A stretch of DNA of 19,411 bases from Bacteroidales bacterium (GTDB taxonomy: Bacteria > Bacteroidota > Bacteroidia > Bacteroidales > Muribaculaceae): positions 1-19,411 of the forward strand of contig SFMJ01000010.1 in assembly GCA_004553095.1 (NCBI GenBank), read 5' to 3'. Both the position numbers and the translations under genes were made by a program. Positions 1-6,201 of this stretch are shown in pieces. The stretch's first letter is position 1. Every line of letters starts with the position of its first letter. The notes below the pieces were generated by a model that had not been told where the DNA came from, made no database searches, and was given only the letters and a program-made list of their open reading frames with translations.

Positions 1-2
1 AT

Positions 3-764
3 CAAATGGCTGTGGCAACAATCAATTCTATTCCAGTTGCAAATATACTAAAGAATGTTGATAAATCCTATGATTCCGGCAAAAAAGTTCTCGCCGAGAG
101 TCGGAAGGCGGATTCTTTTGAGCCGACTTCGACTAATCAGGTAGATATGAAGGCTGAGGCGGAGCGGCTTTCGGCGGAGCTTAATACTCCGGTGCGGATT
201 ATTACGGATGCGGAGGGGGCGGCTTCATTGCCGACGGTTCGTCAGCGTCGTGCTAAGGGATTCTGGAGCGAGAAGGATGGTATCGTTGTTATCTTGCCGA
301 ATCATAAGGATGTGGCAGATGTGGCGGGTACTGTGCTTCATGAGATTGTCGGGCATGATGGTTTGCGCGTGCTTTTCCCCGAGAAAGAGAAACTTGACAA
401 CGCGCTCGACGAATTGTATGGGGTGTCGCACGACAAGATCCGCACCGAGATAGACTCACGCACCGATAAGATTTTCAAAAATGAGGTAGAACGGATTATG
501 GAGCGCAAGCGCAAAGAGCATGAGACCAAGGGTGAAGATGTGGCTGCTAATTACTTAAAGGATTTGGCGGAAGCGCACGCAGAGGCAGAGAAGAAACGAG
601 CCGAGATGCGTCGAGAGGCAACCGAGGAGTATGGTGCAGACTTGGCTGACCGCATTGGCGAAGATGGCTTCAAGCGCATGGATGCGGAAGAGGCTACATT
701 CTGGGGCAAGTTCAAGGCGATGTTGCAGAAAGCATTTGATAGTCTGCTCCAAGGGTTTCTTTAA
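3..764 (+). pseudogene. Fragment of mobile-element polyvalent protein with HExxxH metallopeptidase-like motif
   Basis: The frame is open to the left edge, so the true start is probably outside; the first ATG is at 6 (252 codons from there). The stretch 'RRAKGFW...VVILPNH...VLHEIVGHDGLR' with H112-E113-xxx-H117 resembles the metallopeptidase-like region of very large polyvalent proteins carried by Bacteroidales phages and conjugative elements; this is from memory of the family. A long charged helix (about residues 135-220, rich in Glu, Lys, Arg) and an 'ATFWGKFKAMLQKAF' segment follow, which in relatives precedes further sequence. The frame stops at 762-764, but the +1 frame continues directly as 'KGFFKSKKKGIS', suggesting a frameshift in the run at about 750-758. 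I infer a decaying gene; whether this piece is still translated is unknown. No replication or transfer gene accompanies it. Confidence 0.55.
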
Positions 765-795
765 ATCAAAAAAGAAAGGTATCAGCCAGCGAGTT

Positions 796-1149
796 ATGGA
801 AATAACAAAATCCCTACTCCCTACGTCCGTAACGTACTCTGGTGAATCCCTTTCTTCGGATGCAAAGATACCAAATTTATTTGAATTAGAGCAAGAGATT
901 GGCAAAGATAGTTCAGAATTGATCAGATTTCGCGAAGATGAGGGACTCGACGAGGCTATCACGCGCATGAAGGTGGAAGAGGCTGCGAAGAATGCCGGCA
1001 ATCTTGAGAAGCGCGACGAGGCTATCAGGGCTATAAAGTTATACTGGGAATATTGCCGAGGCTACCAGGCAAGCAATAGAAGCGGCAAAAGCCAAATATG
1101 CCCCGAATGGCGAGCCAAAGACTTTGCATTACGACAATTTTGGTGTTAA
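796..1149 (+). pseudogene. Middle fragment of the decayed polyvalent protein gene
   Basis: This frame runs on from the preceding fragment after an apparent frameshift; the open frame begins near 631 and its first plausible ATG is 796. The credible part is a charged helical stretch ending 'NLEKRDEAIRAIK' near 1038. After that the frame gives implausible sequence ('LYWEYCRGYQASNRSG'). The neighbouring frame over the same bases reads 'TGNIAEATRQAIEAAKAKY', which continues the protein sensibly, so a second single-base shift lies near 1036-1046. I recognise no domain in this piece alone. It is best read as the connector between the metallopeptidase-like part and the C-terminal domain of one broken gene. 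Confidence 0.45.
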
Positions 1150-1864
1150 GTTTGATTATACTATATCAGGAAGGACTATAAGTATAGTGCTAAGTGCAAA
1201 GCATCAAGGTAAGAGTGTGAATAAAGGTTCACATCTTGCGTTGGCAGAACACCTTGATAATATCATTGGCAATAGCATTGAAGTTGAAGAGCACCCAGAT
1301 AGAATAAAAATTGATGGTGCTCGAGGTGATAGTTCTGTTAATCCTAATGCGTTAATGCACCGTTTTTATGGTTTGGCAAGAATCGATGGGGCAGAGTATC
1401 GAGTGATGACATTAATGCGAGAGGATAGTCGTTATGAAGAAAATAATGGAATACACTCGTATGAGGTACAAACAATCGAAGTGCTCGACGAAAAAACGCC
1501 AAGCACTTCGAATGGTGAGGGTACGCCTAATAGCGAGCTTGAGGCCTATCCAGTTGCAAAGTTAACAAAAGAATTTGTAAATCCAAAACTTACTGTCGTT
1601 GCAAGTGCTGATGGTGCAAAATTAGCAAAAGAATCTGAGAAAACCGATATCGGAGGCGAGATTTATCTTGCTTCCGGTTTACTCGATGTAACGGACATAG
1701 TCCGGCTTCCGGGGCTTGGCTTGCGGAGTCTCTTGCGCGCTATAGCCTATGATGCAGTTGCCGATGCCTTCGTAGTCGCCTTCTATCCCCCATTCTTTCA
1801 AAAGAGCTTTCCCTTCCGGCGTCTCAAACACTTCCTTTGCCCTGTGTATCCAGCAACTCCCTAA
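1037..1864 (+). pseudogene. C-terminal fragment of the polyvalent protein (LPD3-like domain), running out of frame into the next gene
   Basis: The frame opens after a stop at 1034 and has no ATG until about 1354, which supports a frameshift origin rather than a separate gene. It reads 'AIEAAKAKYAPNGEPKTLHYDNFG', then a domain with 'LDNIIGNSIEVEEHPDR', 'MHRFYGLARIDGAEYRVMTLM' and 'HSYEVQTIEVL'. That order resembles the large-polyvalent-protein-associated domain LPD3, which lies near the BECR nuclease-like folds; the assignment is from memory. Codons here are visibly more A/T-rich than in the metabolic genes. From about 1679 to 1864 the frame is antisense to the nitroreductase and is not real protein, so the mobile-element sequence ends at or just before 1678. 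Confidence 0.5.
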
Positions 1865-2284
1865 CCCTACGGCTTGTGCCGCATTCATCAGGTTGCCCAT
1901 CACCAAGGACCCATCATAGAGATAGGTCGGATATTGCTTATCTGCAAGCACCACCAACACTACCGGTGCCCCGTAGAAGGGATCCGTGTTGACTCCCATT
2001 ATCTTGGCATTCATCTCTGCCAACTGATCTCGTGTATCTCGGTTGGTCACCGCCACTATGATGGGTGATTGTTTCCCCATCCCGGTAGGTGCATACGTCC
2101 CGGCTTCCACGATCTGTGCTATCAACTCTTTTTCCGGCATTTTGTCTTGATAAGATCTTATCGACCGGCGGCTTTTCAAAACTTCCAATGCATTGTTTTC
2201 TGCCATACTATTTTCAGTTTTCGTGTTTGAGCAAGATGCCAATCCCATTATTAAAATAATTGTAATTAAAGAGTTTAGTTTCAT
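1679..2284 (-). CDS. Nitroreductase family flavoprotein with lipoprotein signal
   Basis: A 201-residue nitroreductase-fold protein, expected to bind FMN and reduce nitro compounds or related substrates using NAD(P)H. The core runs from 'LEVLKSRRSIRSYQDK' (FMN-phosphate-binding Arg/Ser segment) through 'AGTYAPTGMGKQ' and 'AAQAVGLGSCWIHR' to 'GIGNCIIGY', which is the usual family order. The N-terminus has Lys, a hydrophobic stretch and a lipobox LASC with Cys18, so I infer a lipid-anchored periplasmic form. An internal Met27 ('MAENNALEVL') is where ordinary cytoplasmic homologues would start, so a cytoplasmic product from that start is possible. A consensus promoter lies directly upstream of the longer start, which fits either. 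The gene converges on the decayed mobile-element fragment; its C-terminus looks complete. The substrate cannot be told from the sequence. Confidence 0.85.
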   Translation of the reverse strand: MKLNSLITIILIMGLASCSNTKTENSMAENNALEVLKSRRSIRSYQDKMPEKELIAQIVEAGTYAPTGMGKQSPIIVAVTNRDTRDQLAEMNAKIMGVNTDPFYGAPVVLVVLADKQYPTYLYDGSLVMGNLMNAAQAVGLGSCWIHRAKEVFETPEGKALLKEWGIEGDYEGIGNCIIGYSAQETPQAKPRKPDYVRYIE

Positions 2285-2303
2285 ATTTTTTTCTGTTTTG
2301 CTA

Positions 2304-2335
2304 CAAATTTACAATTTTATTTTCATCCAAACAAA
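2304..2335 (-). promoter_or_regulatory. Bacteroidetes-type promoter for the lipoprotein nitroreductase
   Basis: Read on the minus strand, TTTG (2335-2332) is followed after 20 bases by TAAATTTG (2311-2304), matching the Bacteroidetes -33/-7 pattern TTTG and TAnnTTTG. Transcription would start around 2300-2295, leaving a leader of only about 15 bases before the ATG at 2284. The -33 box overlaps the left end of the inverted-repeat element that starts at 2333. Confidence 0.6.
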
Positions 2336-2495
2336 CCGCCTCATCACTCTTAGAGTGCGTTCTTTGAAGTTTTTTGCGCTATGCTGTCACATTCCTTCCT
2401 TGTCTTCTACGACCCCCAAAATTTAAGGAACGCGCTCTAAATAGATCTTCTATCTCTCTTAGTGAAGGAATGCACTCTAAATTTTTCGGCGGTTT
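2333..2495. repeat. 163-bp MITE-like element with bipartite terminal inverted repeats
   Basis: The left end reads AAACCGCC (2333-2340), 9 bases, then TTAGAGTGCGTTC (2350-2362). The right end reads GAATGCACTCTAA (2468-2480), 7 bases, then GGCGGTTT (2488-2495). The outer 8 bp are perfect inverted repeats and the inner 13 bp differ at one position. A further copy of the inner motif, AAGGAACGCGCTCTAAAT (2425-2442), is a direct repeat of 2465-2482 (16 of 18 bases). The left inner arm also overlaps a small hairpin CACTC-TTA-GAGTG (2345-2357). No open frame inside looks coding. It could be a non-autonomous mobile element or a pair of symmetric regulatory sites for the divergent promoters; the sequence does not decide. 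Confidence 0.5.
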
Positions 2496-2521
2496 TATTT
2501 TTAAATGTAAATTGTTTTTTG

Positions 2522-2529
2522 TAACTTTG
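2522..2529 (+). promoter_or_regulatory. Candidate -7 box for the nucleoside phosphorylase gene
   Basis: TAACTTTG matches the Bacteroidetes -7 element. No exact TTTG sits 19-21 bases upstream, only T-rich sequence (TTTT at 2498-2501), so the -33 match is weak. A start near 2533-2536 gives a leader of about 175 bases. The rest of the 424-base non-coding stretch 2285-2708 holds the divergent promoter, the inverted-repeat element, this box and a possible small upstream ORF; I see no RNA gene in it. Confidence 0.45.
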
Positions 2530-2593
2530 GTGATGGGTCGGATTGTTGCCTGATTGGTTATTGTTTGCAACCTTATCCGCCTACTTAATTTTT

Positions 2594-2719
2594 ATGTCGA
2601 ACCTTACGTATCGTCTGCGCCTCATAGCCCCTCACCTCAGCTTTCTTTCTGCTGATACCGGCCTATATTCGCGTCGACTTTACATTATATCAAAACTCTC
2701 TTTTATCTATGGAAGATAG
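2594..2719 (+). other. Possible upstream ORF overlapping the nucleoside phosphorylase start
   Basis: An ATG at 2594 opens 41 codons ending at a TAG (2717-2719) that lies 11 bases inside the next gene in another frame. The product begins MSNLTYRLRL and has no recognisable domain. The overlap would permit translational coupling. The same 11 bases TTATGTCGAAC also begin the short ORF before hutU, which is the main reason to record it. It may well be chance. Confidence 0.2.
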
Positions 2720-3584
2720 AATTATACCGGCATCCGAACTCATCATCAATGATGACGGCTCTGCTTTTCATATCCATGTGCGCCCCGACCAACTTCGCGA
2801 TAATATCATCTTCGTCGGCGATCCCGGTCGCGTAGATCTCGTCGCTTCGATGTTCGATTCGATCGATTTTGAAGTTAGTTCTCGCGAGTTTCATACCATC
2901 GGAGGCTCTTATAAGGGCAAGCCTGTCATGGCGATATCTCATGGCATCGGTCCCGACAATATCGAGATCGTAGTAACCGAACTCGACGCCCTCGCCAATA
3001 TCGATTTCGCCACTCGTCGCGTGCGCCCTGAACATCGCACCCTCAATATCGTGCGTATCGGTACTTCAGGCGCCCTCCAGGAGGATCTCAACCTCGGTGA
3101 TTATGTCATCGCCGAGAAGGGTATTGGCATAGAGGGTATTCTCAATTTCTATGCCGATCGTGATCGGGTCTGTGACCTTGAGTTCGAAAAGGCTTTCTGC
3201 CATCATGTAGGCTGGCGCAATTCCCTCGCCACTCCTTATGTGGTCGATGCCGACCCCGAACTCGTGGAGCGTATCGGCCGCGACGATATGGTGAGAGGTT
3301 TCACCATCGCCGCTGTAGGCTTCTACGCCCCTCAGGGTCGTCAACTTCGCCTCCCACTCGCCGATCCCGACCTCAACGCCAAAATCGAAAGTTTCGAGTT
3401 TAATGGCCGTCATATCACCAACTTCGAGATGGAATCCGCTTGCCTCCAAGGCATGGCACGTCTATTGGACCACAAGGCCATGACCGTATGCTGCATCATA
3501 GCCCAGCGTCGATCCAACAAAGCCAACACCGACTATAAACCCCGCATCAAAGAACTCATCAAAACAGTTCTCGATCGCCTATAA
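2709..3584 (+). CDS. Nucleoside phosphorylase (uridine phosphorylase-like)
   Basis: A 291-residue member of the PNP/UDP family, which splits nucleosides with phosphate into a base and ribose-1-phosphate in the cytoplasm for salvage. Visible motifs are the phosphate-binding G37-D-P-G-R41, the 'SHGIGPDN' and 'IGTSGALQ' segments of the purine/pyrimidine phosphorylase core, and 'FEMESA' (239-244), whose Glu residues contact the ribose in the family. Length is slightly above the roughly 250 residues of Escherichia coli Udp, as is common in Bacteroidetes versions. The base specificity (uridine versus others) is not settled by these motifs. It is a single-gene unit: its promoter region lies in the upstream intergenic and a strong hairpin terminator follows. 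Confidence 0.88.
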   Translation: MEDRIIPASELIINDDGSAFHIHVRPDQLRDNIIFVGDPGRVDLVASMFDSIDFEVSSREFHTIGGSYKGKPVMAISHGIGPDNIEIVVTELDALANIDFATRRVRPEHRTLNIVRIGTSGALQEDLNLGDYVIAEKGIGIEGILNFYADRDRVCDLEFEKAFCHHVGWRNSLATPYVVDADPELVERIGRDDMVRGFTIAAVGFYAPQGRQLRLPLADPDLNAKIESFEFNGRHITNFEMESACLQGMARLLDHKAMTVCCIIAQRRSNKANTDYKPRIKELIKTVLDRL

Positions 3585-3606
3585 CAGCACGTTTGAACTC
3601 ATATAT

Positions 3607-3642
3607 AAGGGCGTGACCATCTCCGCAGATGGTCACGCTCTT
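3607..3642 (+). terminator. Hairpin terminator after the nucleoside phosphorylase gene
   Basis: GCGTGACCATCT (3611-3622) pairs perfectly with AGATGGTCACGC (3627-3638) around a CCGC loop. The flanks AAGG/TCTT extend the stem to 16 bp with one G-T pair. A short pyrimidine-rich tail (TCTTTCTAC) follows. It closes the preceding unit before the T-rich promoter region of the next gene. Confidence 0.8.
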
Positions 3643-3699
3643 TCTACATCTAATTGTCAATTTCTTATCACTTTAGTAGTTTTTTTAATTGTTTTATAT

Positions 3700-3707
3700 T
3701 ATCTTTG
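3700..3707 (+). promoter_or_regulatory. Candidate -7 box for the secreted carbohydrate-binding protein
   Basis: TATCTTTG fits TAnnTTTG and lies 55 bases before the ATG, in strongly T-rich sequence. No TTTG is present at the usual -33 distance, so only half of the promoter is recognisable. Confidence 0.4.
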
Positions 3708-3762
3708 CATCATATTTGCATTAGATTTTATTTCATAGTTAACCTAATAAACACCTTTTCTC

Positions 3763-5526
3763 ATGAAATTTTTACAAAAGTGCATCGTGCTCTTGACGAT
3801 CTTTCTCGGTTGTCAGGCTGCCAATTCTTTTGCTCAGAATGTTACCATCTATTATGACAATTCCGTAACAGGTTGGGCTAACGTTAACATCCACTATTGG
3901 AGCGACCCAAGCACCAATTGGCCCGGTGTCGCTCTGACCAAAATCACCGACACCGTGTGGGAGTATACTTTCCCTTCCGATGTCTCCGGTTTGGATGGTT
4001 TCCTATTCTGTGACGGCTCCGGTTCCGGTGACGAAAACCAAACTGCCGACTGTAAGCAAGTTCCTCTGGATGGCCATATATATTTGGGCCATGGTGGTGC
4101 TAAAGGTGAAGTCTCCGACGAAGGCCTTTATGAGCCGGGTGGAGATAATCCTCAAAAACCTGTTGTCGTAGCTGATCCCGTTTCAGGTACTCGCTTCGAT
4201 GATAGCATTACTGTAACTCTTACTGTTTCGCCCGATGCTACTATTTACTACACCCTGTCCGGCGATGAACCTTCTGAGGCTTCTTCTGTTTACTCCGCTC
4301 CTCTCACCTTCACCGAGTCTACTACTCTTAAGACTTATGCCGTTACATCGGAAGGTGGTTCCAGATCTCAAACCTTTACTTACAAAAAGCGTGTGCCTCT
4401 ACCTCCTTCCGGCAGCAATGTCATTACAGATTATTATAAGGTAAATCCCGATGGCAAGTCCGGTAGCAACCGCACCATCGATATGAATTTCCAACGCACC
4501 GGCGACAATCGTATGTGCGAAGCCGTTGGTGCTCTCTCTCATTGGACTGATGATGACCTTATCGCACAGGGCGTGGCTCGCGACATCGCTTCAGCTATCA
4601 AGGGCAAACATGAATACCCCTGCAATGACTCTTATGCCATTTATGCTGCTTATGACTCGGAAAACCTCTACCTCGGCGTGCAATACGTTTACTCCGTTTG
4701 GGATATATATGGCGATGGTATCCTCTGGAATGGCGCTGCCAAACCTTATAACATGGATGGTCGTCTTATGATCGCATTCGACCTCGATCCCGAAAAGAGC
4801 TTCGCCGGTGTTCTCGCCAATGGCAACACCATCTGGGATGCCGATGGTCAGTACAATAAGTTCGATAATGGCACCGACTGCATCTGGCTCGGTTCGTCGA
4901 AGTCTACTGTCGGTACTCCCGGACTCTTCTTCCCCGACGCCAATGGCAACGCTTCTTACGATTCTCCATACTGTGTGAGCATCACCGCACCCTTCTATGG
5001 TTGCGCTGATGGCCTCCTCCCATGCATCGAAAATATCTGGGGCCAAGAAAAATTCGAATATGACCCCGAAGACCTCCTCGGCAATGAGGGCTTCGTAGAC
5101 ATCCTCGGCCTCGCCAACGATGATCAGCATACATTCTATGAGTGGAAATTCCCCCTCGACAAGCTGGGTATCACCGAAGATTATATCAAGAATGAAGGTA
5201 TCGGAGTGATGGTGATCGACACCTACGGACAGGGTGCTATCGGTTCGACTCCTTTCGATCCTACCGTGCTCGATAATGCTGATGTCTCTTACAGCAAGGA
5301 TCCCTCTACCAGCAATGAGAAGGAAGACCTCGATATCTTCACTTACGCTCATGCTCGTATTGGCAAAATGGGCACCACGGCTGTACGTGATATTATCTCA
5401 GTAGAGGATGCCGAGCCCGCCGCTCCCGTATATTACAACCTCCAGGGTGTCAAAGTTGCCAACCCTCAATCCGGTATTTTCATCGAAGTGCGCGGCAATA
5501 AGATCACCAAGAAGGTCGTTAAATAA
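3763..5526 (+). CDS. Secreted multidomain carbohydrate-binding (starch-binding-type) protein with C-terminal sorting-like tail
   Basis: A 587-residue exported protein. Residues 1-25 form a signal peptide, probably cleaved after 'NSFAQ'; a Cys at 17 is preceded by Phe-Leu-Gly and makes a poor lipobox. Residues 26-112 ('VTIYYDN...NIHYWSDP...WPGVALTK...WEYTFP') look like a CBM25/26-type starch-binding module. Residues about 134-209 ('SGTRFDDSITVTL...TIYYTLSGDEPS...LKTYAV') look like the chitobiase/hexosaminidase C-terminal-type Ig-like domain. Residues about 235-530 form a large beta-rich region with 'SYAIYAAYDSENLYLGVQY', reminiscent of CBM9 or DOMON-like sandwiches. The last 40 residues end 'VYYNLQGVKVANPQSGIF' then 'KITKKVVK', a tail common on exported Bacteroidales proteins and similar to type IX secretion signals. 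I see no catalytic domain. No SusC/SusD neighbours are present. Confidence 0.75.
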   Translation: MKFLQKCIVLLTIFLGCQAANSFAQNVTIYYDNSVTGWANVNIHYWSDPSTNWPGVALTKITDTVWEYTFPSDVSGLDGFLFCDGSGSGDENQTADCKQVPLDGHIYLGHGGAKGEVSDEGLYEPGGDNPQKPVVVADPVSGTRFDDSITVTLTVSPDATIYYTLSGDEPSEASSVYSAPLTFTESTTLKTYAVTSEGGSRSQTFTYKKRVPLPPSGSNVITDYYKVNPDGKSGSNRTIDMNFQRTGDNRMCEAVGALSHWTDDDLIAQGVARDIASAIKGKHEYPCNDSYAIYAAYDSENLYLGVQYVYSVWDIYGDGILWNGAAKPYNMDGRLMIAFDLDPEKSFAGVLANGNTIWDADGQYNKFDNGTDCIWLGSSKSTVGTPGLFFPDANGNASYDSPYCVSITAPFYGCADGLLPCIENIWGQEKFEYDPEDLLGNEGFVDILGLANDDQHTFYEWKFPLDKLGITEDYIKNEGIGVMVIDTYGQGAIGSTPFDPTVLDNADVSYSKDPSTSNEKEDLDIFTYAHARIGKMGTTAVRDIISVEDAEPAAPVYYNLQGVKVANPQSGIFIEVRGNKITKKVVK

Positions 5527-5550
5527 TATAGGAAGTATTTCCTGAGATAT

Positions 5551-5582
5551 ACAATCTTATCCCTCTCCTCGGATAGGATTGT
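5551..5582 (+). terminator. Hairpin after the secreted protein gene
   Basis: ACAATCTTATCC (5551-5562) pairs with GGATAGGATTGT (5571-5582) around an 8-base loop: 12 bp with one G-T pair. No T-tract follows, so it may be a weak terminator or an mRNA 3' protecting structure that lets transcription continue into the next gene. Confidence 0.5.
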
Positions 5583-5597
5583 CAAGAACACTGAGAT

Positions 5598-5611
5598 GGG
5601 CTTTCGAGCCC
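5598..5611 (+). other. UUCG-tetraloop hairpin before the Cys-rich protein gene
   Basis: GGGCT (5598-5602), TTCG, AGCCC (5607-5611) form a compact 5-bp stem with a TTCG loop, ending 22 bases before the ATG at 5634. I find no TAnnTTTG box between 5527 and 5633, so this gene may depend on read-through from upstream or on a promoter I cannot recognise. Confidence 0.35.
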
Positions 5612-5633
5612 TATAACCCTTAAACCTATCTAT

Positions 5634-6044
5634 ATGACAAAGTTAGAAGAAACAATACTTGCCCTTCGCGAGAAAGGCTACGGTTGCTCACAAGCCACCG
5701 CTGTGGCCCTGAACAGAGAGTTTCACACCATCGAGGTGCCTGAGTTCGTGCTCAAGGCTGCTACCTCCGGTTTCCGTGGTGGCATCGGCCGCACTTTCGA
5801 TGAGGGTACTTGCGGTGCTCTTACCGGTGCGGTACTCGCTCTTGGCCTGATGATCGATAATGAATCCCTCTCCGCCGATCTCTCTCGCCAACTGTTCAAT
5901 GAGTTCAAACAAAAATTCGGCACCGTGTGTTGCGGTCGTATCACCGACGAGCATGGCCATAAACGATGCAATGAGTGCTGCCTCTTCGCCGGCACCAAAG
6001 CTGCCGATCTCTACCAGACTGCTAAAGATGCGCACGATCTGTAG
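5634..6044 (+). CDS. Small Cys-rich protein of the C_GCAxxG_C_C redox family
   Basis: A 136-residue soluble protein. The family signature is visible as Cys18 in 'GYGCSQA', 'GFRGGIGRTFDEGTCGALTGAVLALG' split around Cys60, Cys99-Cys100 in 'FGTVCCGR', and Cys112, Cys115-Cys116 in 'RCNECCLFAG'. Such proteins are annotated as putative redox-active and often accompany anaerobic metabolism genes, but the biochemical role is not known. With seven cysteines it could bind a metal or an iron-sulfur cluster; that is inference. The first Cys of the classical GCAxxG core is replaced here by 'TCGALTG'. It lies just upstream of the hut operon, but the hut promoter falls in the gap, so they need not be co-expressed. 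Confidence 0.78.
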   Translation: MTKLEETILALREKGYGCSQATAVALNREFHTIEVPEFVLKAATSGFRGGIGRTFDEGTCGALTGAVLALGLMIDNESLSADLSRQLFNEFKQKFGTVCCGRITDEHGHKRCNECCLFAGTKAADLYQTAKDAHDL

Positions 6045-6083
6045 CGTTATCTGACCAAAATCTCCCTTACAAAACGTTTTTTC

Positions 6084-6114
6084 TTTGTAACTTCATCATT
6101 TTTTTATAACTTTG
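6084..6114 (+). promoter_or_regulatory. Near-consensus promoter of the hut operon
   Basis: TTTG (6084-6087), 19 bases, then TAACTTTG (6107-6114): the clearest Bacteroidetes promoter in the window. The expected transcription start is about 6118-6121, which coincides with the left arm of a 10-bp inverted repeat. The leader before the hutU ATG at 6202 is then about 80 bases. Confidence 0.75.
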
Positions 6115-6117
6115 AAA

Positions 6118-6144
6118 GCGAATCGACATTACCCGTCGGTTCGC
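6118..6144 (+). promoter_or_regulatory. Inverted repeat/hairpin at the start of the hut transcript
   Basis: GCGAATCGAC (6118-6127) pairs with GTCGGTTCGC (6135-6144) around ATTACCC: 10 bp with one G-T pair, followed by TTATTTTGTT. As DNA it is well placed as a repressor operator just after the -7 box. As RNA it is a 5'-terminal hairpin that could stabilise the message; the T-rich tail is terminator-like, though it would end an extremely short transcript. No regulator gene is adjacent. Confidence 0.55.
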
Positions 6145-6154
6145 TTATTTTGTT

Positions 6155-6193
6155 ATGTCGAACTATGAGTATTTTGCTTATTTCAAACACTAA
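6155..6193 (+). other. Candidate 12-residue leader ORF before hutU
   Basis: An ATG at 6155 opens 12 codons, MSNYEYFAYFKH, and a TAA at 6191-6193, nine bases before hutU starts. The last sense codon is His, in the leader of a histidine-degradation operon. Five of the 12 residues are aromatic (Tyr or Phe). One His codon is weak evidence for translational sensing, and the ORF may be chance. It shares its first bases (ATGTCGAAC) with the upstream ORF before the nucleoside phosphorylase. Confidence 0.3.
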
Positions 6194-6201
6194 ATAAAAC
6201 C

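Noticed and set aside
2193..2426. Plus-strand ORF across the nitroreductase start and intergenic region
   Set aside because: It runs antisense through the signal peptide and then through the inverted-repeat element, with no coding character.
2285..2708. Possible tRNA, riboswitch or small RNA in the longest non-coding stretch
   Set aside because: I could not build a cloverleaf or any riboswitch core I know; only promoter boxes, the inverted-repeat element and a doubtful small ORF are supported.
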